From Desulfobacterales bacterium (GTDB lineage: Bacteria > Desulfobacterota > Desulfobacteria > Desulfobacterales > Desulfobacteraceae), in contig JAKSAU010001228.1 of the NCBI GenBank assembly GCA_022361535.1, positions 1 to 5,890 of the forward strand: DNA of 5,890 nt, written 5' to 3'. The number at the start of each line of letters is the position of its first letter. Positions within the stretch are counted from its first letter, which is position 1. Shown piece by piece: positions 1 to 5,847 of this stretch. The translations under genes were made by a program, and so were the position numbers. Under the pieces are notes generated by a model. It saw only the letters and a program-made list of their open reading frames with translations, did not search any database and was not told the origin of the DNA.

Positions 1-200
1 CCGCTGCCCGGTGTAAAATAATTAAATGCCTGTGCCGTTGCAAGGGTTAACCCAGCCACTGCTGCGGCAGATAAAAACCACCCTGAAAGGGATAATAGAC
101 CGATACCGGCCATTAAGGTGGTAACACTTAAGGCCAAACCAATGAACATCATTCGCCAGTGATGTTTAAATAACCTAATAAACGGCAGCAGGGCTTTCAT
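1..200 (-). CDS. cydC: CydC, ABC exporter subunit (partial, N-terminal 66 codons)
   Basis: This is the N-terminus of the second half of the CydDC heterodimeric ABC exporter, which moves cysteine and glutathione to the periplasm and is needed for cytochrome bd assembly. The visible protein begins MKALLPFIRLFKHHW and contains GIGLLSLSGWFLSAAAVAG, which closely follows the start of E. coli CydC as I remember it (MRALLPYLALYKRH... IGLLTLSGWFLSASAVAG). A first membrane segment spans about residues 17-35 and a second hydrophobic stretch about 38-56. The ATG at 200-198 overlaps the cydD stop (ATGA), so the two are probably translationally coupled; an AAGGA at 214-210 sits 9 nt upstream as ribosome binding site. 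The gene runs off the left edge, so the nucleotide-binding domain is not visible. Confidence 0.95.
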   Translation of the reverse strand, partial: MKALLPFIRLFKHHWRMMFIGLALSVTTLMAGIGLLSLSGWFLSAAAVAGLTLATAQAFNYFTPGS

Positions 201-2062
201 GGGGTCATTTCCTTTTGATCCCGAATTTTGTGGTCCTGATTTTTGTGATTCTGGTTTTTGTGGTTCCAGCCTTTATGTTCTGGATCATCGGTTTGCATCT
301 GTTTAAACAGGCCCGGTATTCTGTCTAATTCTTTGAAAGAACCCTGCTGAACAATGCAACCTTGATCCAGCACCAAAACCAAATCCATCTGGTCCAACTG
401 ATCCAATCTATGGGTGACCATCAGGCAAGATGAGCCTGACATTGCATCACGCAATGCAGAGAGTACTGCCTGTTCGCTGATTCTGTCTAAACTGGCTGTG
501 GGCTCATCTAGTAAAAACAGGCAAGCATCCTGCCCAAGCGCCCGAGCCAATGCAATACGCTGGGCAATACCCACGGAAACACCTGACATTTGCTCCCCAA
601 TGGGGTGATCCAGCCCAAGATCCTGCTGATCAACAAAATCGAGTACATTGGCTTTTGCAAGTAAAGCTTTTATTGTCACATCATCCATATCAGGGTCGGC
701 CATGGCCACATTCTCCCGCACAGAACCGTGGAAAAGCTGGGGATCCTGGCCAAGCCAGGCAATATGAGACCGCCAATCTGCCAGACTTAGTGTATTTAAC
801 TCAATACCATTGATTTTAAGGGAGCCCTGGTAGGGTAGAAAACCCAACAGTCCATTTAACAGGCTGGTTTTTCCTGAACCACTCGGACCCACCACAGCGA
901 TATGCTGACCATTGTTCAGATCAAAGCTAATGGGTCCCACCAGAGTAATGCCTGAATGGCTTTTTATGACAAAATCCTGTGCAATGATCTCTATCCCGTC
1001 CTGAGGGTTTATTGTTCTTGCAAGGTGTTTTTTTTCATCCGTCGCTGCGGCCTGAGTCTTCGTTTCAAGTTCATATTCCAATAATTCCATCAACTCTTCA
1101 GCCGCCCCAACAGCCTGTGCTTTGGCATGATAATGGGTTCCCAGATCACGTAGCGGCTGGTAATACTCAGGTGCGAGAATCAGGACAAACATACCGGTAA
1201 ACAGGGTGAATCCACCACTATAATGACCAAAATCCAGGTAACCCAAATATCCGAAGCCGAAATAAAGCGCTGTCAATGCAATCGATATGGCAGCAAAAAA
1301 TTCCAATACGGCTGAGCTTAAAAAAGCGATTCGCAAGACAGCCATTGTCTTTTGACGAAAAGATTCAGAGGCTGCTTCAATCCTCTTTCTTTCAATATTT
1401 CCCTGATTAAACAGCTTTAAGGTGCTCAGCCCTTTTAAACGATCCATGAAATGACCGCTAAGTCTTTCCAAAGCACTGAAATGTTTCCGGTTGGCACTGG
1501 CAGCCCCCATTCCTACAAGAATCATGAATAGCGGAATCAAAGGTGCAGTAACGAGTAAAATAAGTCCGGCAGCCCAGTTTAACGGGAATACAGCCACAAG
1601 AATTGTAGCCGGAACAAATCCGGCCAGCATCATTTGTGGCAAATACCGTGCATAAAAATCATGGAGATCCTCAACTTGCTCAAGCACAATGCTTGCCCAG
1701 CTGCCCGCGGGTTTACCTTTGATAAAGGCCGGTCCTAACTCTTCGAGCTTGTCCAATACAGCATTGCGAATCTGCAAGCGAAGCCGTCTCCCTGATTCAA
1801 AAGCACTGCGCTCCCGGGCAAACGCCAAAATTGCACGCACTGGAATTAACATCAGCAAAAGTAAAAACGGTTTGTTAAGTTCTGATACAGGGATGTTGGA
1901 AATGATGATGTCATGAAGGATGTCTGCTATAAGATAGGCCTGTATGATAAGTGCAACACCGGTTAGAAAACCAAATATGACGGTATGATAAAGATAAAAG
2001 CCGCATGCTTTTTTCTGCTTTTTTAGCCAGACGGCCAACTTCTTTTCTACTGCATCATCCAT
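197..2062 (-). CDS. cydD: CydD, thiol reductant ABC exporter subunit
   Basis: CydD pairs with CydC in the inner membrane to export cysteine and glutathione, which supports haem insertion and assembly of cytochrome bd oxidase. At 621 aa it is slightly longer than the usual 580-590. The transmembrane domain covers about residues 22-300, with hydrophobic segments near 22-46, 64-80, 144-187, 245-270 and 284-298. The ATP-binding domain has a Walker A GPSGSGKTS (392-400), Q-loop Q439, Walker B CLFLLDE (514-520), D-loop SLD (524-526) and H-loop H551. The signature is VSVGI (495-499) instead of LSGGQ; E. coli CydD, from memory, has LSVGQ there. The C-terminus carries an extra tail of four pentapeptide repeats (596-615). 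The ATG at 2062 has a modest GGGA ribosome site and a good promoter about 40 bp upstream. It overlaps cydC by 4 bp. Confidence 0.97.
   Translation of the reverse strand: MDDAVEKKLAVWLKKQKKACGFYLYHTVIFGFLTGVALIIQAYLIADILHDIIISNIPVSELNKPFLLLLMLIPVRAILAFARERSAFESGRRLRLQIRNAVLDKLEELGPAFIKGKPAGSWASIVLEQVEDLHDFYARYLPQMMLAGFVPATILVAVFPLNWAAGLILLVTAPLIPLFMILVGMGAASANRKHFSALERLSGHFMDRLKGLSTLKLFNQGNIERKRIEAASESFRQKTMAVLRIAFLSSAVLEFFAAISIALTALYFGFGYLGYLDFGHYSGGFTLFTGMFVLILAPEYYQPLRDLGTHYHAKAQAVGAAEELMELLEYELETKTQAAATDEKKHLARTINPQDGIEIIAQDFVIKSHSGITLVGPISFDLNNGQHIAVVGPSGSGKTSLLNGLLGFLPYQGSLKINGIELNTLSLADWRSHIAWLGQDPQLFHGSVRENVAMADPDMDDVTIKALLAKANVLDFVDQQDLGLDHPIGEQMSGVSVGIAQRIALARALGQDACLFLLDEPTASLDRISEQAVLSALRDAMSGSSCLMVTHRLDQLDQMDLVLVLDQGCIVQQGSFKELDRIPGLFKQMQTDDPEHKGWNHKNQNHKNQDHKIRDQKEMTP
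218..277 (-). repeat. Four 15-bp tandem repeats at the 3' end of cydD
   Basis: Four in-phase 15-bp units encode HKGWN, HKNQN, HKNQD and HKIRD (CydD residues 596-615). The three units nearest cydC are the most alike in DNA. The units place a histidine every five residues (596, 601, 606, 611) in a polar tail beyond the conserved ATP-binding domain. The array ends only 18 bp before the cydC start codon. It may be a simple slippage product with no function. Confidence 0.85.
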
Positions 2063-2100
2063 AATTTCCCAGGTGCTCGCGTATCAGTTTTGTAATTGGA

Positions 2101-2129
2101 AATCTAGTGAAGATAATCTATTTTGTCAA
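2101..2129 (-). promoter_or_regulatory. Sigma70-type promoter of cydDC
   Basis: On the minus strand, a perfect -35 TTGACA (2129-2124) is followed by a 17-bp spacer and the -10 hexamer TAGATT (2106-2101, four of six matches). The predicted transcription start is near 2094, giving a leader of about 30 nt before the cydD ATG. The -35 box lies within a perfect 6-2-6 dyad (TTTTGT/ACAAAA, 2121-2134), which could be an operator. I see no convincing FNR box (TTGAT-N4-ATCAA) at a position expected for an oxygen regulator. Confidence 0.65.
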
Positions 2130-2134
2130 CAAAA

Positions 2135-2488
2135 CCATGGGGGTTTAAGTTCTTCTTCGCCATCCAGGCGACAAGTAAGATGTTCTCCAATGATGTTGAT
2201 CCTATTTAGGCACAGAATATAAATACAACTGTCTGTTAAGGAGATTTTTTTTACACACGCTTTGTGAAAAAAATGATACAACATTTTCTACATATAGAAC
2301 AAATACACTCATGCGTTACAATATATTGATTGCATGTTTTTTGTGTAATCATATTAGAAGCTATCTCAAAAAAAAATTTTGCTTAAATTCAAGGAAGAGG
2401 GTATCAAGATCCACCCAGCCTCATGCGAAACAGTTAATCAATACCAGAAGTTTGAAATCAGTATGATAGAAAATTTTGAGTAAAAAAA
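2135..2488. other. AT-rich intergenic stretch without a gene
   Basis: These roughly 350 bp lie between the cydDC promoter and the end of the DUF3750 gene, and no reading frame here looks coding. It holds three weak dyads. T8-A-CACA / TGTG-A7 (2245-2273) is almost free of GC in its outer stem. TTCTA/TAGAA spans 2286-2299. TGATTGCA/TGTAATCA (2327-2351) has a 9-nt loop and one G-U pair. None has the GC stem plus T-run of a standard terminator, and none is clearly an operator. One copy of the TGCTTAAA octamer sits at 2380-2387. Confidence 0.5.
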
Positions 2489-3043
2489 TCAGGGTTTTTT
2501 GTCTGCATAACCACTGCCAATAGCTGACAATGGAAGGTCCATTTCAAGCTCTGGGACCTGTAACCCGACCCAGGCGGTAAATGTGTTGCTGTTCGGTCCA
2601 GGAAAGGCTTTATAATTGTTTTTCCATGGATAGGCTCTTGCAGCCTTATCAACCTTATCTATCAACTCGTCCACACCTTTTCCTTTTTTCAACTGGATCA
2701 ACTCGGGTCTGCTGCCATACCAGTATCTGTCCGGAATACCCTCACGGATACCTAATACTGATCTTCCATGACCTCCCCTCCATCCCACAACGTCATAAAC
2801 CGTATAAACGCTTTCACCGGTTTTTTTTGTAGCTATCCAGGTGTGTATAGCGAACCATCCTCGCCAACTCCATGCATTTGCTCCCAAAACAGATAGCACT
2901 GCCTCATGGGATGCCTTTGGATCGGGCAGGATTCCGGCCGGTTCACGACTCGCAGTTCGCCAGTCTTTGTCTGAAAGACAACCAGTAAGTGCGAAAATGA
3001 TCAACATTACAACAAGAAAAATGCTATTTTTTATCAGCCTCAT
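2489..3043 (-). CDS. DUF3750-type lipoprotein
   Basis: The start chosen is the ATG at 3043 (184 aa), because it gives a textbook lipoprotein signal: MRLIKNSIFLVVMLIIFALTGC, with a lipobox LTGC and Cys22 as the lipidation site. The open frame extends 16 codons further to an ATG at 3091, but that would put a poor N-terminus before the signal. A GGGTAAGGG run just upstream could serve as ribosome site, though its spacing is short. The mature part carries SWRGWFAIHTW (59-69), a WRGGHGRS segment, WYGSRPELI, PGPNSNTF (148-155) and LPLSAIGSGY (170-179). From memory these are hallmarks of the uncharacterised DUF3750 family. The function is unknown; the protein should be anchored in the outer or inner membrane facing the periplasm. 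It is transcribed alone, divergently from the PAS gene. I found no clear terminator after it and no convincing promoter. Confidence 0.75.
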   Translation of the reverse strand: MRLIKNSIFLVVMLIIFALTGCLSDKDWRTASREPAGILPDPKASHEAVLSVLGANAWSWRGWFAIHTWIATKKTGESVYTVYDVVGWRGGHGRSVLGIREGIPDRYWYGSRPELIQLKKGKGVDELIDKVDKAARAYPWKNNYKAFPGPNSNTFTAWVGLQVPELEMDLPLSAIGSGYADKKP

Positions 3044-3218
3044 CACCCTTACCCAATAATATTTTCTGAACGCTACAAGATCATTGCACAAATCACGAAA
3101 CCTGCGTAATTCTAATGCTTAAAGTAGTAAGAATAAAAATCACCCCGTCAAGTTAACGGTTTCGTTGCGGTTTTCACCTCGTTTACTCCCGCATCCCAAA
3201 TGATTATAGAAATGAGCA

Positions 3219-3246
3219 GAATAAAAGGGATAGTCTGCGGTGAGAT
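3219..3246. repeat. 28-bp direct repeat, left copy
   Basis: This matches 4312-4339 at 24 of 28 bases, in the same orientation, without gaps. The core is TAAAAGGGA, one variable base, then AGTCTGC. Mismatches are at repeat positions 3, 13, 21 and 26. Similarity fades quickly on both sides. Read on the minus strand, the frame gives LTADYPFYS here. Confidence 0.75.
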
Positions 3247-3277
3247 CTTTGCTTAAACAGTAAACCCCAAACTGAAG

Positions 3278-3286
3278 TTATCCACA
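3278..3286 (+). promoter_or_regulatory. Perfect DnaA-box 9-mer (isolated)
   Basis: TTATCCACA is the consensus strong DnaA box. It is the only one I see; no cluster, AT-rich unwinding element or origin-linked gene (dnaA, dnaN, gidA) is present. It lies between the two arms of an 8-bp inverted repeat (TGCTTAAA 3250-3257, TTTAAGCA 3291-3298). It may be a chance match or a regulatory site; an origin is not supported. Confidence 0.3.
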
Positions 3287-3363
3287 CCAATTTAAGCATC
3301 CATTTGGGCCTGGGATTATGCCATAAGGACTCATTGTTAGAACTATCAAAAAAGTATTGTTTA

Positions 3364-3391
3364 TTGACACTCCCTGGGCATCTAATATAGT
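3364..3391 (+). promoter_or_regulatory. Sigma70-type promoter of the PAS gene
   Basis: A perfect TTGACA (3364-3369), a 16-bp spacer and TATAGT (3386-3391, five of six) make this the strongest promoter in the window. The start of transcription should fall near 3398, leaving a leader of about 80 nt before the TTG start codon. No operator dyad overlaps it, which suggests fairly constant expression. Confidence 0.7.
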
Positions 3392-3478
3392 TTCATACAG
3401 CGGCTTATACCAGATCATAAGTAGTTACAGGAGGATGGGTGCCCGCTTCTCATAATACTAAAAAATGAGGCTAAAACC

Positions 3479-4195
3479 TTGAGTGATAAGGATGGGTCAA
3501 GAAGAACAAAAAACCCTGTAAAAGGCACAGAGGGTTTAACAGGCAATGTGTCGTTCTTTGATATGGATTCAGAAGCATTCCAAAGGATGTACAAAAACCA
3601 CGGAGCGGTTATGTATATCGTTGATTTAGATACCTTCAGGGTTATCGACGCAAACAAGTCTGCTTTAGAGTTCTATGGGTATGATATTGATACGATACGA
3701 ACAAAGCGAATTCCTGATCTCAATATTACACCGGAAAAAGAGATACGAGCCGAGATAAAAAGGGCTGTCGAGGAAGGAAGATCCTTTTATGTTTATCAAC
3801 ATCAACTATCAAATGGTGAAATAAGAGATGTTGAAATCTACGCCAACCCTATTTTTATAAATGAAAAAGAATACTCGTTTTCAATCGTTCATGACATCAC
3901 TGCCCGAAGAGAGGCAGAAGAAAAGCTGAAACAAAAAGAGATCGAACGGGAAAAGTTAATAGCGGAACTTCAAGACGCTCTTGCCGAAGTGAAAACACTT
4001 AGCGGGCTTTTTCCGATCTGCGCTTCCTGTAAAAAAATCCGTGACGACAAAGGTTACTGGAACCAAATTGAATCCTATATACAAAAGCATTCACAAGCCG
4101 AATTTAGCCATGGTCTGTGTCCTGAATGTACAGATGAATTATATGGAGACAAGACATGGTATGCTAAATTGAAAAAAAAGAAAGGGATCGACTGA
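3479..4195 (+). CDS. PAS-domain protein with C-terminal two-CxxC (putative zinc) module
   Basis: This 238-aa soluble protein appears to be a cytoplasmic sensor. Residues about 31-145 form a PAS domain: FQRMYKNHGAVMYIVDLDTFRVIDANKSALEFYGY at the start, and SFSIVHDITARREAEEKL at the end, the usual S-box exit into a helix. Residues about 143-173 are heptad-like and charged, probably a dimerising coiled coil. The end (174-222) reads LSGLFPICASCKKIRDDKGYW... HGLCPECTDELY, with C181, C184, C214 and C217 as two CxxC pairs, likely binding zinc. From memory, this tail recurs on kinases and response regulators of deltaproteobacteria. No kinase, GGDEF or other output domain follows, so it probably signals through a partner. 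Start: the first possible codon in the frame is TTG at 3479, 8 nt after GAGG (3467-3470); M29 lacks a ribosome site. It stands alone with its own promoter, and no clear terminator follows. Confidence 0.88.
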   Translation: MSDKDGSRRTKNPVKGTEGLTGNVSFFDMDSEAFQRMYKNHGAVMYIVDLDTFRVIDANKSALEFYGYDIDTIRTKRIPDLNITPEKEIRAEIKRAVEEGRSFYVYQHQLSNGEIRDVEIYANPIFINEKEYSFSIVHDITARREAEEKLKQKEIEREKLIAELQDALAEVKTLSGLFPICASCKKIRDDKGYWNQIESYIQKHSQAEFSHGLCPECTDELYGDKTWYAKLKKKKGID

Positions 4196-4442
4196 ACCTT
4201 TTGTCTGCCATGTGTCACCGAGAGGATTGTCAATAAAGGCCTTCAGTTCTTTTTCCAGTTTTCAGGCCATTCCTAACTCGAAGAACGAGCTATAGTGTTG
4301 GGAATGCTCTGGAGTAAAAGGGAAAGTCTGCAGTGAAATTGGACCCAGATAACGCGATGCGGATATTATCATTCTTCACGGCGGAATTTACTTGATTGCC
4401 GTTAATCTGTTGACTGTCAAGATTGAATCGGTTCTGGCTTGA
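4196..4442. other. Convergent intergenic region with right repeat copy and readthrough frame
   Basis: This region lies between two convergent genes. No GC-rich hairpin plus T-run is visible for either. It holds the right copy of the 28-bp repeat, a short dyad CTCG/CGAG (4277-4289), and a bulged dyad AATCT..TGAC/GTCAAGATT (4404-4424). On the minus strand the frame of the upstream 250-aa gene continues past its TAA for 50 codons without a stop, ending at TAG 4292-4290. Confidence 0.6.
4312..4339. repeat. 28-bp direct repeat, right copy
   Basis: This is the partner of 3219-3246 (24 of 28 identical, same orientation). The pair brackets the PAS gene and its promoter at a distance of 1093 bp. On the minus strand, in the frame of the upstream gene, this copy reads FTADFPFYS. 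Confidence 0.75.
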
Positions 4443-5195
4443 TTATCCGGCCAGTTCAATAATTGTCGGCGGGTTGGACCCGGGTGGAACTAGGGGGAAA
4501 CTCTCTTCAGGGAACTCTTCAGACTGGGCGACCGTTCTATAAGTATCGGTTTCTTCCACTTCAGGCACGATAAGGCTTTCGGCCAGAGCTGCGCTAAGGC
4601 CAAAATCATTTAAATCCTCAAGAAAAGATTCTAGAAAATCAGATCCTGTATTGAAAATGGAAAGAGTATCTAAAATGTTGTTTGCCAGATCAAGAGCGGA
4701 AAAAATCCCCTTTTCCGTCGTTAGATCGATTTGAAACAGGCTGTTTAAGATATCACCGGTGGCATTGCTCAGGGTAAAGCCGTCAAAGATACCGTCATCA
4801 CCGCTTGAGTTCGCTCCAGATGAAAAATCCGGTATTTGATTCTCAAAAACGGCAATAAAAAGTCGAAGATCATCCTGGGTCAAATCTTCAAGGATAGTTT
4901 TTAAGTCCTCCAGATCATCTGAAACATTGTTCTGCAGAGCATTCCTGTTCTCATAGGTCTGTCCGATTTCAGCCGCCTGGATCGCCAATGCAGTGATGCT
5001 TCGGAATACATCGGTAATACCCTGTGCTGGCAACAGGGGAAGTCGACCAAGCAGGGCCGAATCCGATACCTGGGGCAGAGGAAGGGCTGTGAACAATCCT
5101 TTTTTGTTCTGATCGACATTGGCTGGGGGGCGGATTTGTGTTTTCGTCTGAAAATTAATATAGGCTAAGCTTATATTTGCACTTATTGGTTCCAT
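4443..5195 (-). CDS. Acidic protein of unknown function, second gene of a two-gene operon
   Basis: I do not recognise this 250-aa protein. It starts MEPISANISLAYINFQTKTQ and has no signal peptide or membrane segment. It contains no Cys, Trp or His, and Met only at the start. A Pro-rich region (23-57) precedes a likely helical, very acidic middle (about 61-121, with DDLEDLKTILEDLTQDDL). A Gly/Ser/Asp-rich linker (122-138) leads to more amphipathic helices (140-210) and a Pro/Glu-rich end. That composition (acidic, lacking Cys and Trp, no Sec signal) resembles flagellin-like or other type III-exported proteins, but this is inference only. The ATG at 5195 has GAGGA 8 nt upstream. The gene follows the 124-aa gene by 14 bp, so they are almost certainly cotranscribed. 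After its TAA the same frame stays open for 50 more codons. Confidence 0.75.
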   Translation of the reverse strand: MEPISANISLAYINFQTKTQIRPPANVDQNKKGLFTALPLPQVSDSALLGRLPLLPAQGITDVFRSITALAIQAAEIGQTYENRNALQNNVSDDLEDLKTILEDLTQDDLRLFIAVFENQIPDFSSGANSSGDDGIFDGFTLSNATGDILNSLFQIDLTTEKGIFSALDLANNILDTLSIFNTGSDFLESFLEDLNDFGLSAALAESLIVPEVEETDTYRTVAQSEEFPEESFPLVPPGSNPPTIIELAG

Positions 5196-5209
5196 TCTGT
5201 TTATCCTCG

Positions 5210-5584
5210 CTATAGGCTGTAATCCAGAATCAGCCCCTGCTGTTTATGAATCTGTCGGATCAGATCGGAAAGCTTGGCATCGGTTATTTCTCGTCTGAAA
5301 TGGTGGTTTTCATTGTTATCTGTATCAATGGCCACAACATCCAGGACCAGGTCCCCTTCATTCTGATAGACACACAGTCGGAGTGGTGCATTTGTCCTTA
5401 CCAGAGTCTGGTAGGTATCATCTGCCATCTGTGTCAGAGTATAGAGTTTTCGCTTATAACTTCGGCTTGTTATTTTTCTGTGTTTTTTAAACCTCGACTG
5501 CCTATCCATAATCGGTCGCTTGTCCAGAAATTGGTTCCAGGAAACCAGTTTTTGAAAGGGCTGTATTTGCGCTATATTTTCCAT
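5210..5584 (-). CDS. Small protein with a FlaG-like C-terminal half (uncertain)
   Basis: A 124-aa cytoplasmic protein and the first gene of the operon. The N-terminal part (27-47, DRQSRFKKHRKITSRSYKRK) is strongly basic. The C-terminal half (67-122) reads LRLCVYQNEGDLVLDVVAID, then RREIT, LSDLIRQIHKQQGLILD. Its order, two beta strands, a turn, and a helix ending in a hydrophobic GLxLD, resembles FlaG (flagellar accessory protein: LxFxV... VVKVxD... REIP... GLLxD). The resemblance is by eye and weak; the IPPEE motif of FlaG is missing, so unknown function is the safe reading. The ATG at 5584 has an excellent AGGAGG 5 nt upstream. Its partner gene follows after 14 bp. I see no clear sigma70, sigma28 or sigma54 promoter upstream. 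Confidence 0.78.
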   Translation of the reverse strand: MENIAQIQPFQKLVSWNQFLDKRPIMDRQSRFKKHRKITSRSYKRKLYTLTQMADDTYQTLVRTNAPLRLCVYQNEGDLVLDVVAIDTDNNENHHFRREITDAKLSDLIRQIHKQQGLILDYSL

Positions 5585-5601
5585 CTTGGCCTCCTTTCTC
5601 T

Positions 5602-5615
5602 TCTATAAATATAGA
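5602..5615. promoter_or_regulatory. AT-rich dyad just upstream of the 124-aa gene
   Basis: TCTATA-AA-TATAGA is a perfect 6-2-6 inverted repeat that begins 18 bp before the ATG at 5584 and lies immediately upstream of the ribosome site. It could be an operator, or part of a -10 region; AT-rich sequence makes chance plausible. Confidence 0.3.
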
Positions 5616-5811
5616 TACAGTCGAATAAGTTTGTTATTCCTTACAAAATAATTCGCGGAACATTTTTACTTTAAAGTGCTCATTTCAAAAAAGTAGTTTT
5701 AGTACAAGAATGAAATATCGGTGCTTAAGGCTGAGAAAGTATAGGAAAAGAAGGGAATATGGCCCAAAAGAAGATAGAGTAGAATTTAAAGAAAACAGGG
5801 CTCCAGAGTTT

Positions 5812-5847
5812 GCCGGGTATCGTTTCTGTTTTGTACCGGCCTTTTTT
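5812..5847 (+). terminator. Rho-independent terminator, plus strand
   Basis: The left arm GCCGGGTA (5812-5819) pairs with TACCGGC (5834-5840) with one bulged G, giving seven pairs and a 14-nt loop. It is followed by C and six T (5842-5847), then GTCTTT. The T-run is only on this side, so it acts on plus-strand transcripts. No convincing plus-strand gene lies to its left in this window. Confidence 0.6.

Larger units (their letters stand above)
3044..3478. other. Divergent intergenic region between the DUF3750 and PAS genes
   Basis: This 435-bp region separates two divergent genes. It contains the left copy of the 28-bp repeat (3219-3246), the PAS gene promoter (3364-3391), a perfect DnaA-box 9-mer (3278-3286), three copies of TGCTTAAA (3116-3123, 3250-3257 and, inverted, 3291-3298), and a possible nine-codon leader frame (3439-3468). 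On the minus strand a frame without ATG stays open for about 45 codons (roughly 3277-3143, stop TGA at 3142-3140) and passes through the repeat. Confidence 0.6.

Noticed and set aside
2245..2273. T-run and A-run dyad as a bidirectional terminator
   Set aside because: The stem has only four mixed pairs (CACA/TGTG) plus A-T pairs and a bulge; too weak to call.
2355..2440. Possible insertion-sequence end (AGAAGCTATCTCAAAA and the following bases)
   Set aside because: It recalls some IS termini, but there is no partner inverted repeat, target duplication or transposase fragment in the window.
3120..3155. Promoter for the DUF3750 gene (TTGACG on the minus strand)
   Set aside because: The -35 is good, but no acceptable -10 hexamer lies 16-18 bp downstream.
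3278..3286. Replication origin suggested by a perfect DnaA box
   Set aside because: Only one box is present, with no cluster, unwinding region or origin-linked genes.
4140..4262. Minus-strand frame reading KLEKELKAFIDNPLGDTWQTKG before overlapping the PAS gene end
   Set aside because: The first part looks protein-like, but the frame has no start codon, begins at a stop, and continues antisense into the PAS gene. At most it is a fragment; no family was recognised.
5640..5680. Sigma28-like promoter upstream of the 124-aa gene (TAAAGTAA then GCGAATTA, minus strand)
   Set aside because: The spacing is 9 instead of about 11 and the -10 part matches only five of eight positions.
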